64,000 nt of DNA from Microbispora catharanthi (GTDB lineage: Bacteria; Actinomycetota; Actinomycetes; Streptosporangiales; Streptosporangiaceae). The notes under the pieces are model-generated. The model saw only the letters and a list, made by a program, of their open reading frames with translations. It had not been told where the DNA came from and did not search any database. Made by a program: the position numbers and the translations under genes. The DNA lies in contig NZ_VDMA02000003.1 in assembly GCF_006334915.2 (NCBI RefSeq), forward strand, positions 372,001 through 436,000. The letters are read 5' to 3'. Every line of letters starts with the position of its first letter. Position 1 is the first letter of the stretch. This document shows positions 1 to 7,735 of the stretch, in pieces.

Positions 1-963
1 GGGGCCGGTCGTGGGCGTGATCGCGGGCGACGGAAGCGGGGTGGGCTCGGGCGGCGGGCCCAGCGTGGCCGTCGCCGTCCACGCGGCGGCGTAGAGGATC
101 ACCCGGGCCGACAGGTTGATCCACAGCAGCAGCCCCACGACCACAGCGAACGTGCCGTACACCGGGTTGCGCAGGGTGAAGGACAGGATCAGCGCCGCGA
201 GCTGCTTCAGCACGCCGAAGCCGACCGCGCCCAGCAGCGCGCCCTTGAGCACGACGAGGAACGGCTGCGACGGCTTGGCCAGCCAGCCGAGGATGACCAG
301 GAAGAGCAGCAGGTCGGCGACGAGGCTCGCGGAGATCCCGGCGAGCCAGACCCCGACGCCGGCCAGCGGCGAGGAGCCCAGGCCGAGCCATCCGGCGACC
401 GTGCTCGTGGCCCCGGTGGCGAACCCGCTCGCGATCACCGAGACCAGCATGGCGAGGCCCATCAGCACGAGCGCGACGAGGTCGCGGAGCTTGCCGACGA
501 AGTAGTTGAGCGGCGGCTCGCAGGTCATCCAGACGGTGCGCAGGGCCCCACGCAGGGCGTCCATCGCGCCCAGCCCGGCGTACAGCAGGCCGAGCAGGCC
601 GATCAGCCCTGCCCGGGCCCGGGCCCCGGCGAGCTGGTCGATGTGGAGCTGCCCGGCGAGCCCGGGAAGCTGGCTGTTGATCGCCTCGGTGAGCGTGGCG
701 AGCGCGTCCGGACGGATCGTGACGACGTACCCGAACAGCGCGAACGCCAGCGCGATCAGCGGAAAGAACGACAGGAACGCGAAGTAGGTGAAGGCGCCCG
801 CCAGCCGGTCCCCCGACTGCACCTGGTAGCGCTGGACGGTCCTGATGAGGTGGTCGAACCAGGGAAAGCGGATCCGGTCACGCTCGACCCACATCCGGCC
901 CCACGCCCTGACTTCGTCGACGCGCCGCGTGACCTGGTCGACCATCGCCATCCCCATCGGCAT
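1..963 (-). CDS. YihY/BrkB family inner-membrane protein, C-terminus cut by window edge
   Basis: The minus-strand frame is open from an ATG at 963 to the first base of the window, so the 3' end is missing. About 320 residues are visible. A short charged N-terminus (RIRFPWFDHL, ending YQVQSGDRLAGA) is followed by FTYFAFLSFFPLIAL and several more hydrophobic segments, including a late LLLWINLSARVILYAAAW. This is the usual YihY/BrkB arrangement: roughly six membrane spans and the conserved Y-x-F-L-S-F-F-P block. The visible tail is Pro/Thr-rich and probably cytoplasmic. The function of the family is not settled; the old RNase BN label is not supported. Several ATGs are clustered at the start (MPMGMAMV), so the exact initiator is uncertain. 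Confidence 0.85.
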   Translation of the reverse strand, partial: MPMGMAMVDQVTRRVDEVRAWGRMWVERDRIRFPWFDHLIRTVQRYQVQSGDRLAGAFTYFAFLSFFPLIALAFALFGYVVTIRPDALATLTEAINSQLPGLAGQLHIDQLAGARARAGLIGLLGLLYAGLGAMDALRGALRTVWMTCEPPLNYFVGKLRDLVALVLMGLAMLVSVIASGFATGATSTVAGWLGLGSSPLAGVGVWLAGISASLVADLLLFLVILGWLAKPSQPFLVVLKGALLGAVGFGVLKQLAALILSFTLRNPVYGTFAVVVGLLLWINLSARVILYAAAWTATATLGPPPEPTPLPSPAITPTTGP

Positions 964-1038
964 TGTGTACCCGGAGAAGGCGTCTCGATGCGTGCGGCGA
1001 CCGCGGCCCGGGGCGGGGGCCGCGGTCTCAGACGCGGT

Positions 1039-2052
1039 TCACTCGGAGTGCGGCGCGGGCAGCAGGCCGAGGCGCTCGCGGACCTGCTCCATCGTCTCGC
1101 GGGCCACCTTGCGGGCCCGTGCGGCGCCCGCGACCAGCATCCGGTCGAGCTCGGCCTCGTCGGCCAGCAGCTTCTCCGTACGCTCCCGGATCGGGGAGAA
1201 CGTCTCGATGACGGCCTCGGCGACCTCCTTCTTGAAGGTGCCGTACCCCTGCCCGGCGAACCGCGTCTCCAGTTCGGGGATCGGCGTGCCGGTCAGCGCC
1301 GACAGGATCCGCAGCAGGTTGGTGACGCCCGGCTTGTTCTCCTCGTCGGCGACGACGTCGCTGCCGGTGTCGGTCACCGCGCGCATGATCTTCTTGCGCA
1401 GGACGTTCGGCTCTTCCAGCACGTCGAGGATGCCCTGCGGGCTCGACGACGACTTGGACATCTTGGCGGTCGGGTCCTGGAGGTCGGTGATCTTCTCGAC
1501 CTCCTTGAGGATGTACGGGCTCGGCACCTTGAACGTCTGGCCGTAGCGGCTGTTGAAGCGCTGCGCGAGGTCGCGGCTGAGCTCCAGGTGCTGCTTCTGG
1601 TCCACTCCCACCGGCACCTGGTCGGCCTGGTAGATCAGGATGTCGGCCGCCTGGAGGATCGGGTAGGTGAACAGGCCCACGCTGGCCGAGCTCTCGCCGT
1701 ACCGCGCGGACTTGTCCTTGAACTGGGTCATCCGCCCGGCCTCGCCCATACCGGTCTGGCAGATCAGATACCAGGCGAGCTCGCTGTGCTCGCGCACATG
1801 GCTCTGCGCGAAGACCGCGGCGCGCTCCGGATCGAGCCCCGCGCCGAACAGCTGGGCGGCGGCGATCCTGGTGCGCCGGCGCAGCTCCTCGGGCTTGGGC
1901 GCGACGGTCAGCGCGTGCAGGTCGGCGATGAAGAAGAAGGCCTCATGAGTGTCCTGCAGTGCCACGTACTGACGGATCGCGCCGAGATAGTTGCCCAGGT
2001 GGAACGAGTCGGCGGTGGGCTGGATACCGGACAGGACGCGAGCAAGAGCCAT
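1039..2052 (-). CDS. trpS: Tryptophan-tRNA ligase
   Basis: This 337-aa class I aminoacyl-tRNA synthetase charges tRNA-Trp with tryptophan in the cytoplasm. The HIGH-type motif is HLGN near residue 20 (SGIQPTADSFHLGNYLGA). The second signature KMSKS lies near residue 198 (TAKMSKSSSS). The length matches bacterial TrpS (about 330-340 aa). The ATG at 2052 directly precedes the conserved ARVLSGIQPT block. It sits just upstream of the YihY-family gene on the same strand, 75 nt apart. No resistance-type second domain is seen, so I read it as the housekeeping enzyme. Confidence 0.97.
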   Translation of the reverse strand: MALARVLSGIQPTADSFHLGNYLGAIRQYVALQDTHEAFFFIADLHALTVAPKPEELRRRTRIAAAQLFGAGLDPERAAVFAQSHVREHSELAWYLICQTGMGEAGRMTQFKDKSARYGESSASVGLFTYPILQAADILIYQADQVPVGVDQKQHLELSRDLAQRFNSRYGQTFKVPSPYILKEVEKITDLQDPTAKMSKSSSSPQGILDVLEEPNVLRKKIMRAVTDTGSDVVADEENKPGVTNLLRILSALTGTPIPELETRFAGQGYGTFKKEVAEAVIETFSPIRERTEKLLADEAELDRMLVAGAARARKVARETMEQVRERLGLLPAPHSE

Positions 2053-2170
2053 ACGGCAATTCTGTCAGCAGTCGCGGGCTGCCCGCGACAGACGCGGCCA
2101 GGGCGCGGGCCCCGTCCTCACCGGGGACGCCTCTCCTGGGCGCCGGCTGGGAAGGCACTCGACCGGCCCC

Positions 2171-2226
2171 GCACACGCCCGCCGCTCAGCCGGCCGCCGC
2201 ACACGCCCGCCGCTCAGCCGGCCGCC
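2171..2226. repeat. 28-bp perfect tandem duplication spanning a stop codon
   Basis: Two identical 28-bp copies lie back to back at 2171-2198 and 2199-2226. Each starts GCACACGCCCGCC. The stop codon of the CorC-type gene (2214-2216, read on the minus strand) lies in the second copy, so the first copy is a redundant stop region in the intergenic DNA. Confidence 0.85.
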
Positions 2227-3527
2227 GCGGGCGCCGCGTCTTCGGGGGGAGTGCGGGTGACGCGGACGCGGGAGACGCGGCGGCCGTCCATCTCCGTCAC
2301 CGTCAGCTTCACGCCCGGCGCCTCGGCGACCTCGCCACGCTGGGGCAGGTGGCCGAGGGATGCCATGACGTATCCGCCCAGGGTCTCGTAAGGCCCGCTG
2401 GGCAGCCGCACGCCCGTCTGGGTGTGGAACTCGTCCAGGTTGACCAGTCCCTCGACCTCCACGTCTCCGGCGATCACGCGTACGGCGTCGCCGCTCTCGT
2501 CGTACTCGTCGCGGATGTCGCCCACGAGCTCCTCGACCAGGTCCTCCAGTGTCACGATGCCGTCGGTGCCGCCGTACTCGTCCACCACGATGGCGAGGTG
2601 GTGGCCCTCGTCGCGCATCTCCGCGAGCGTGGCCAGGACCCGCTTGCTCGCCGGCACGAGCTTGACCGGGCGGATCGGCACGACCTCGCTGATCGGCTCC
2701 AGCCGCCCGGTGCGTACCGGGTCGAGCAGGTCCCGCACGTGGACGAACCCGATGACGTCGTCGTAGGTGTCGCGGTAGACGGGGAACCGGGAGTGCGGCA
2801 TGGCCGCGGCGAGCACGGCGGCCTCGGCGAGCGGGGTGTCCGCCGCCATGAACTCGACCTCCGTGCGGGGCAGCATGACCTCCCTGAGCTGCCGCTTGCC
2901 CGCCGCGAACACCTCGGCGATCACATCGCGCTCGTCCTGGGTGAGGTCCGTGTGGCCCACCACCATGTCGCGCAGTTCCTCGGTGGTCATGGCCGCCCTG
3001 TCGGCGGACGGGTTGCCGCCGAGCAGCCGTACGACGCCGTTGGTCGACTTGGACAGCAGCCAGATCACCGGCCTCGACAGCGTCGCGATCCGGTCGAGCA
3101 GCGGGGCGGTCACGAGCGACAGGTTCTCCGCCCGCTGCCGGCCGAGCCGCTTGGGTGCCAGTTCGCCGAGCACCAGGGTCACGTACGAGATGGCCAGCGT
3201 GACGGCCACGAACGCGACGGTCGCGGCCACGCTCGGCCGCAGGCCCCACTGCTCCAGGACCGGGGCGAACCGCGGGCCCAGCGCGTCGGCGCCGAGCGCG
3301 GCCGACAGCACGGTCGCCACGGTCACCCCGACCTGGATGGCCGACAGGAAGCGGTTGGGGTCGCGGGCGAGCTTCTGCACCCGCGCGCCGCGGCGTCCCT
3401 CGTCGCGGCTCAGGCGGCGGATCTGGCTCTCCCGCAGCGAGACCATCGCCATCTCGGCCGCGGCGAAGAATCCGCCGATCAGGATGAATATCAGGACCAA
3501 GGCGATGGTCACCGCGACGTTGCTCAC
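2214..3527 (-). CDS. CNNM/CorC (hemolysin-family) membrane protein
   Basis: This 437-aa integral membrane protein has the CNNM (DUF21) domain in the first ~200 residues. It starts SNVAVTIALVLIFILIGGFF, with the typical AAAEMAMVSLRESQIRRL motif. A pair of CBS domains (about 210-330) and a C-terminal CorC/HlyC domain (about 345-425, LVNLDEFHTQTGVRLP) follow. Relatives transport or regulate Mg2+/Co2+; the hemolysin name is historical. The GTG start at 3527 directly precedes the first membrane helix. The ORF ends inside a 28-bp tandem duplication. The gene is divergent from galE. Confidence 0.9.
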   Translation of the reverse strand: MSNVAVTIALVLIFILIGGFFAAAEMAMVSLRESQIRRLSRDEGRRGARVQKLARDPNRFLSAIQVGVTVATVLSAALGADALGPRFAPVLEQWGLRPSVAATVAFVAVTLAISYVTLVLGELAPKRLGRQRAENLSLVTAPLLDRIATLSRPVIWLLSKSTNGVVRLLGGNPSADRAAMTTEELRDMVVGHTDLTQDERDVIAEVFAAGKRQLREVMLPRTEVEFMAADTPLAEAAVLAAAMPHSRFPVYRDTYDDVIGFVHVRDLLDPVRTGRLEPISEVVPIRPVKLVPASKRVLATLAEMRDEGHHLAIVVDEYGGTDGIVTLEDLVEELVGDIRDEYDESGDAVRVIAGDVEVEGLVNLDEFHTQTGVRLPSGPYETLGGYVMASLGHLPQRGEVAEAPGVKLTVTEMDGRRVSRVRVTRTPPEDAAPAAAG

Positions 3528-3569
3528 GTCATCAGTCCGTTCGGGTGTCAGGCAGGCCAGGCCGGTCGT

Positions 3570-3599
3570 CGCAATCTCCTGTCACTTGCTGAGATTGCG
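3570..3599. promoter_or_regulatory. 9-bp perfect inverted repeat between corC-like gene and galE
   Basis: CGCAATCTC (3570-3578) and GAGATTGCG (3591-3599) are separated by 12 nt. The repeat lies in the divergent intergenic region, about 43 nt upstream of the CorC-type start and 92 nt upstream of galE. It could be an operator or the hairpin of a leader transcript; no run of T follows. Confidence 0.4.
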
Positions 3600-3690
3600 G
3601 TACTGGTGGCATTTAACCCGCTCCTCATGGGAAGCGCGTAAGCTAGCCCCTGGACGTACATAATCCAACACTTTTGAACAGGAGCAAACA

Positions 3691-4644
3691 GTGAAGCTGC
3701 TGGTTACTGGTGGAGCCGGGTACATCGGCAGCGTCGTGGCGGCGCAACTCCTGGAGGAGGGGCACGAGGTCACGGTGCTCGACGACCTGTCGACCGGGCA
3801 CGCCGACGCCGTGCCGCCCGGAGCCGCGTTCGTGCAGGCGTCGATCACCGAGGCGGGCGGCGTGCTGTCCGAAGGGTGCGACGCCGTGCTCCACTTCGCG
3901 GCCAAGTCTCTGGTGGGCGAGTCGGTCGAGAAGCCGGGGCTGTACTGGTCGCACAATCTCGGCGGCACGCTCGCGCTGCTCGACGCCATGCGGCAGGCCG
4001 GGGTGAACCGGATCGTGTTCTCCTCCACCGCCGCCACCTACGGTGAGCCGGAACGCACTCCCATCCTGGAGACCGACCCGACCCGCCCGGGCAACCCCTA
4101 CGGCGCGTCCAAGCTCGCCGTGGACACCGCGCTCACCGCCTTCGCCGGGCTGTACGGCCTCGGCGCGGTCAGCCTGCGCTACTTCAACGTGGCCGGGGCG
4201 TACGGCGAGTTCCGCGAGCGGCACACGGTCGAGACCCATCTGATCCCCAACGTCCTGAAGGTGGCTCTGGGCGAGCGCGAGTCGGTCAGCGTCTTCGGCA
4301 CCGACTACCCCACTCCGGACGGAACCTGCGTCCGCGACTACGTCCACGTCGCCGACCTCGCCCGCGCGCACCTGCTCGCCCTGGACGCCTGCACGCCCGG
4401 CGAGCACCGGATCTACAACCTCGGCAGCGGCACGGGCTTCTCGGTCAAGGAGGTCGTGGACGTCTGCCGCGAGGTGACCGGGCACCCCATTCCGACCACT
4501 GTGGCGCCGCGCCGTCCCGGCGATCCGGCCGTGCTGGTGGCGTCGTCGGAGAAGATCCGGCGCGAGCTGGGCTGGAAGCCGGCTCACGAGACGCTGCGGG
4601 ACATGGTCGCCGACGCCTGGACCGCCTCCACGAAGCCCGCCTGA
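3691..4644 (+). CDS. galE: UDP-glucose 4-epimerase
   Basis: This 317-aa extended short-chain dehydrogenase interconverts UDP-glucose and UDP-galactose. The N-terminal NAD-binding motif is TGGAGYIGS (residues 6-14). The catalytic Ser-Thr/YxxxK set is visible as FSSTAATYG and NPYGASKLA, with the catalytic Tyr/Lys in YGASK. NVAGA and the C-terminal [11 protein letters not shown] block are also typical. The start is a GTG at 3691 with AGGAG seven nt upstream. It is slightly shorter than E. coli GalE (338 aa), as is common for actinobacterial GalE. It is divergent from the CorC-type gene and convergent with the DUF11 protein. Confidence 0.93.
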   Translation: MKLLVTGGAGYIGSVVAAQLLEEGHEVTVLDDLSTGHADAVPPGAAFVQASITEAGGVLSEGCDAVLHFAAKSLVGESVEKPGLYWSHNLGGTLALLDAMRQAGVNRIVFSSTAATYGEPERTPILETDPTRPGNPYGASKLAVDTALTAFAGLYGLGAVSLRYFNVAGAYGEFRERHTVETHLIPNVLKVALGERESVSVFGTDYPTPDGTCVRDYVHVADLARAHLLALDACTPGEHRIYNLGSGTGFSVKEVVDVCREVTGHPIPTTVAPRRPGDPAVLVASSEKIRRELGWKPAHETLRDMVADAWTASTKPA

Positions 4645-4663
4645 ACCCATCCGCGATTGCGAA

Positions 4664-4698
4664 CCGGCGGCCCGGCCCGGCTGACGGCGCGCCGCCGG
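4664..4698. terminator. Candidate bidirectional terminator, galE/DUF11 gene
   Basis: CCGGCGGC (4664-4671) pairs with GCCGCCGG (4691-4698) around a GC-rich 19-nt loop between two convergent genes. There is no clear T-run, as is common in high-GC actinobacteria. Confidence 0.45.
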
Positions 4699-4699
4699 G

Positions 4700-5578
4700 T
4701 CAGGCGCGGCGCAGGGCCACCCGTACGCTCGCCTTGTTGTTGGCCGGGCGGCGGTCGCCGTAGCGGCGCGAGTAGACGGTGGCCATCGTGGCCACGGCGT
4801 GCGAGGCCCGGGACGGCACCCGGAACACGAGTTCGAGCAGCCCGCGCGACCCCGACCTGATCGGCGGCAGCGAGCACCCCACGAACTGGCGGTTCCCCCG
4901 GCAGCGCCCGCCCCTGGCGGACAGCAGCCGGGCCTCGCGCGGCTGGAAGAACACGTAGGCGTCCCGCACGACGCGCGGCCCCCGGTTGCGCACCTCCGCC
5001 CGGACGGAGAACCAGTGGCCCGGGCGGATGAACCTGGTCGAGGAGCGGAACCGCATCGCCAGGTCGGCCCCTTCGTCGACCCTGGTCACCGCCTCGGCCG
5101 TGTTGTCGGCCTCGTCCTGGTCGAGCACCTCGGAGGACAGGTCGGCCCGCGCCCGCAGCGGGCCGTGCGCTCCCGGCGCGATCACCCCCGTGATCGTCAT
5201 GTCGCCCGAGCCGCCGGGCAGGACGTCGTCGGACGAGTGGCAGACGACCCGGTTGCGCGCCCGGCCGGGCTCGCACTCCGCCACGCCCACGTTGACGATC
5301 TGGAAGTCCTTCGGCAGCGCGACCCGCAGCGTCGGCAGCACGGCGTCGCCCGGGCCCTTGTTGTGCACGGTGACGTGGTAGGTCAGCGGCTGCCCCGGCT
5401 GCGCCACCTTCGGCGAGGCGGTGATGCCGACCGCGAGATCGGCCGTGCCCCACGGATTTCGCAACGGCTCCTTCACCGGCGCCGGCCGGGGTGGCGCCTC
5501 CCCGGAGAAGGCGAGCGCCGGTTGCGGCGCTCCGGCGACGAACACACAGACCAAACCCGTGACGACCCTACGACCCAC
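4700..5578 (-). CDS. Secreted DUF11/CARDB-like beta-sandwich protein
   Basis: This 292-aa protein has a signal peptide (MGRRVVTGLVCVFVAGAPQPALAF, cleavage near ALA-F). Two DUF11-type repeats follow: one at about 45-145 (ITASPKVAQPGQPLTYHVTVHNKGP) and one at about 165-285 (MRFRSSTRFIRPGHWFSVRAEVRNRGP). These are Ig-like folds found in extracellular adhesins and wall proteins. No sortase signal or C-terminal anchor is seen, so the protein is probably released or weakly held in the wall. Cysteines in the VAECEPG and VVCHSS segments could form disulfides. The biological role is unknown. Confidence 0.75.
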   Translation of the reverse strand: MGRRVVTGLVCVFVAGAPQPALAFSGEAPPRPAPVKEPLRNPWGTADLAVGITASPKVAQPGQPLTYHVTVHNKGPGDAVLPTLRVALPKDFQIVNVGVAECEPGRARNRVVCHSSDDVLPGGSGDMTITGVIAPGAHGPLRARADLSSEVLDQDEADNTAEAVTRVDEGADLAMRFRSSTRFIRPGHWFSVRAEVRNRGPRVVRDAYVFFQPREARLLSARGGRCRGNRQFVGCSLPPIRSGSRGLLELVFRVPSRASHAVATMATVYSRRYGDRRPANNKASVRVALRRA

Positions 5579-5613
5579 TGCCGCTCCCCCGAACGCTTGA
5601 GATCAATTCAACC

Positions 5614-5645
5614 GTGTCGGACGGGCCCCGCGCACCGTCCGACAC
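5614..5645. terminator. Terminator downstream of the MFS exporter gene
   Basis: GTGTCGGACGG (5614-5624) and CCGTCCGACAC (5635-5645) form a perfect 11-bp stem with a 10-nt loop, 41 nt past the exporter stop codon. Read on the minus strand it is followed by GGTTGAATTG, a modest T-containing tail. Confidence 0.6.
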
Positions 5646-5685
5646 GCCGCTCGGAGCGCCGCTGAAGTGCCGTCTCACACCCGTC

Positions 5686-7113
5686 TCACGCGGCGACGAG
5701 GTCCTGATGCGGTGCGGGCCTGTCGAGCCGCACACCTCCCCGGGGCAGCAGGGCGAGCGCGAGGAGGGCGACGACCGCGCCCACGACCCCCAGCCAGGGG
5801 ATGACGGTCGCGGTCGCGGCGGCATGGGCCGCGGGCAAACCGTGCACGGGCGCCTCCCGCGTCACCACCGACGCGTACGCCGTGCCCGCGACAGCCAGCG
5901 CGACCGAGCCGCCGATCTGCCGGAAGAACGTCAGGTTCGCGCTGGCCGTGCCGATGTAGCGGGGCGGGACGGACGTCTGGATCGCCACGGTGAGGCCGGA
6001 CAGCATGGGCCCCATGCCGAGCCCGATCAGCGCCATCCAGGTGACGAGCAGCGGGGTCGAGGTGCCGACCTCGAGGTTCGCGCACAGCGCCGTGCCCGCG
6101 ACGAGGAAGACCGGCGCGATCACCAGCCACGGCTTGTAGCGGCGCGTGCGCGAGATGAGGGCGCCGGTGACCGCGCTGCCCACGACCATCGCCAGCATCA
6201 GCGGGTAGATGTGCAGCCCCGAGGAGGTGGCGCTCAGGCCGTGCGCCTCCTGGAAGTAGCGCGGCAGGAAGACCACCCCGGCGTACATGCAGAACGCCGT
6301 GAAGAACGACGCGACGTTGACCAGCGAGTACGTGCCGTTCGCGAACAGGTGGAGCGGCACGATCGGCTCCGCGGCCCGCCGCTCGACGAGGACGAACACC
6401 ACGAGCAGCGCGAGCGCCGCGCCGATCGGCCCGATCACCGGCCCGCTCGTCCAGGTGTGGCCGTCGATCCCCTTCTCGGTCAGTCCGACGAGCAGGGCGC
6501 TGATCGCGGCGCTGAACACGGCGATGCCGAGATAGTCGGGCCGCGCCCCGCCGTGCCCCGGCCGGTGCGGCAGCCGCCACACGATGATGGCCACGAGGAC
6601 GGCGCCGATCGGGACGTTCACGTAGAAGGCCCAGCGCCAGCTCGCGTGGTCGGTGAACAGGCCGCCGAGGAACGGCCCGGCGATGTAGCTCAGCGCCATG
6701 ACGCCGCCGAGGGCGCCCTGCACCCGCCCGCTGCGCTCCGGCGGGAACAGGTCGATCACCAGCGCCAGCGACAGCGGCAGCAGCGCGCCCGCGCCGAGCC
6801 CCTGCACGCCGCGGAAGGCGATGAGCTGCCCCATGCTCTGCGCCGCCCCGGAAAGGATCGAGCCGAGCAGGAACAGGACCACCCCGACCAGCAGGAGCGG
6901 CTTTCGCCCGTACGCGTCGGAGAGCCGGCCGTAGAGCGGGACCGTGACGGTCGAGGTGAGGAGGTAGGCGGTCACCACCCAGGTGTAGAGGCCGGTGCCG
7001 CCCAGCTCGGTGGTGATCCTCGGCAGCGCGGTGCCGACGATCGTCTGGTCGAGCATCGCCAGGAACATGCCGCCGAGCACGGCGAACAGGAGGAGTCCGT
7101 TTCTGGATCGCAT
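5686..7113 (-). CDS. MFS drug:H+ antiporter (DHA2, 14-TM type)
   Basis: This is a membrane exporter of about 475 aa. The first helix carries the DHA2 signature (LAMLDQTIVGTALP). Motif A follows as GRLSDAYGRKPLLL, and motif C-like AGPFLGG sits in TM5. The protein continues through about 14 hydrophobic segments. Members export small toxic compounds, dyes or antibiotics using the proton gradient. It is divergent from a PadR repressor whose predicted operators abut the start, so substrate-induced derepression is the simple model. I chose the ATG at 7113; an in-frame ATG at 7143 would add ten residues encoded by operator DNA. Neither start has a clear ribosome binding site. Confidence 0.9.
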   Translation of the reverse strand: MRSRNGLLLFAVLGGMFLAMLDQTIVGTALPRITTELGGTGLYTWVVTAYLLTSTVTVPLYGRLSDAYGRKPLLLVGVVLFLLGSILSGAAQSMGQLIAFRGVQGLGAGALLPLSLALVIDLFPPERSGRVQGALGGVMALSYIAGPFLGGLFTDHASWRWAFYVNVPIGAVLVAIIVWRLPHRPGHGGARPDYLGIAVFSAAISALLVGLTEKGIDGHTWTSGPVIGPIGAALALLVVFVLVERRAAEPIVPLHLFANGTYSLVNVASFFTAFCMYAGVVFLPRYFQEAHGLSATSSGLHIYPLMLAMVVGSAVTGALISRTRRYKPWLVIAPVFLVAGTALCANLEVGTSTPLLVTWMALIGLGMGPMLSGLTVAIQTSVPPRYIGTASANLTFFRQIGGSVALAVAGTAYASVVTREAPVHGLPAAHAAATATVIPWLGVVGAVVALLALALLPRGGVRLDRPAPHQDLVAA

Positions 7114-7143
7114 ATGTCGAAGGTGACATGTAAGCTTTGACAT
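7114..7143. promoter_or_regulatory. Two overlapping PadR-type operators (ATGT-N8-ACAT)
   Basis: ATGT (7114-7117)-N8-ACAT (7126-7129) is one site. ATGT (7128-7131)-N8-ACAT (7140-7143) is a second, two bases overlapping. ATGT-N8-ACAT is the recognised core of PadR-family operators. The pair covers the start of the exporter gene and the region just upstream of the padR promoter, so both genes should be repressed. Confidence 0.65.
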
Positions 7144-7156
7144 GTCAATCCGGAGG

Positions 7157-7170
7157 TATAGTGAGGGGCA
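7157..7170 (+). promoter_or_regulatory. Likely -10 box and leaderless start of padR
   Basis: TATAGT (7157-7162) lies seven nt before the ATG at 7170, the geometry of an actinobacterial leaderless transcript. TTGACA at 7137-7142 is only 14 nt upstream of the -10 and overlaps the operator. Confidence 0.4.
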
Positions 7171-7706
7171 TGTCCCTGCGCATCGCTCTTCTCGGTCTGC
7201 TGACGGCCTACGGCTCGGCGAGCGGCTACGACCTGGCGAAAGGGTTCGAGAGGTCGGTGGCCCACGTGTGGCAGGCGGGGCACAGCCAGATCTATCCCGA
7301 GCTGGCGAAGATGACCGCCGACGGGCTGGTCACGGTGGAGGCGGAGGGCGCACGGGGGCGCAAGATCTACTCGATCACGTCGGAGGGCCGCGCGGAGCTG
7401 CGCGCCTGGCTGATCGGACACGACCCCACGGGTCCCGCGCGCAGCGAGGTCGCGCTGCAGGCGTTCCTGCTCCCGCTGCTCGACCCCGGCGAAGCGCTGG
7501 ACGTGCTGGAGCGGCTGAAGGCGTACGTGGAACAGAAGCTGGCCGAGCTGGAGGCGATGTGGGCGGCCAAACACGCCCTCCCCGTCCCGGAGGGGGCGTC
7601 CGGGGTCAAGTTCGGCGACCTCGCCCTGGACCTCGGCATCCGGCAGACCCGCACCACGCTGGAGTGGGCGAACGACGCCATGGCCCAGCTCGAACGCCAG
7701 GCCTGA
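7170..7706 (+). CDS. PadR family transcriptional repressor
   Basis: This 178-aa winged-helix regulator starts SLRIALLGLLTAYGSASGYDL, with the GYDL and QIYPELAKM blocks of the PadR domain (residues 1-85). A C-terminal helical dimerisation domain of the Vir_act_alpha_C type follows (about 95-178). It sits divergent to an MFS exporter with two ATGT-N8-ACAT sites between them, so it most likely represses the exporter and itself and is released by the exported compound. An in-frame GTG at 7161 is an alternative start, with GGAGG just 4 nt upstream. I prefer ATG 7170 because family members begin with this motif and a -10 box is correctly spaced. Confidence 0.88.
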   Translation: MSLRIALLGLLTAYGSASGYDLAKGFERSVAHVWQAGHSQIYPELAKMTADGLVTVEAEGARGRKIYSITSEGRAELRAWLIGHDPTGPARSEVALQAFLLPLLDPGEALDVLERLKAYVEQKLAELEAMWAAKHALPVPEGASGVKFGDLALDLGIRQTRTTLEWANDAMAQLERQA

Positions 7707-7711
7707 CCGCC

Positions 7712-7735
7712 GGCCCGGGGACGAGCAGCCGGGCC
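7712..7735. terminator. Short GC hairpin between padR and the receptor kinase gene
   Basis: GGCCCGG (7712-7718) pairs with CCGGGCC (7729-7735) between two convergent genes only 28 nt apart. It is a possible bidirectional terminator without a T-run. Confidence 0.4.

Noticed and set aside
643-3641. Long open plus-strand frames opposite trpS and the CorC-type gene
   Set aside because: They are rich in Arg/Gly/Ala/Pro/His with no recognisable motif and lie exactly antisense to well-conserved genes; typical of 70% GC DNA.
5614-7140. 508-residue open frame antisense to the MFS exporter
   Set aside because: Composition is low-complexity charged shadow of a membrane-protein gene; no start signal.
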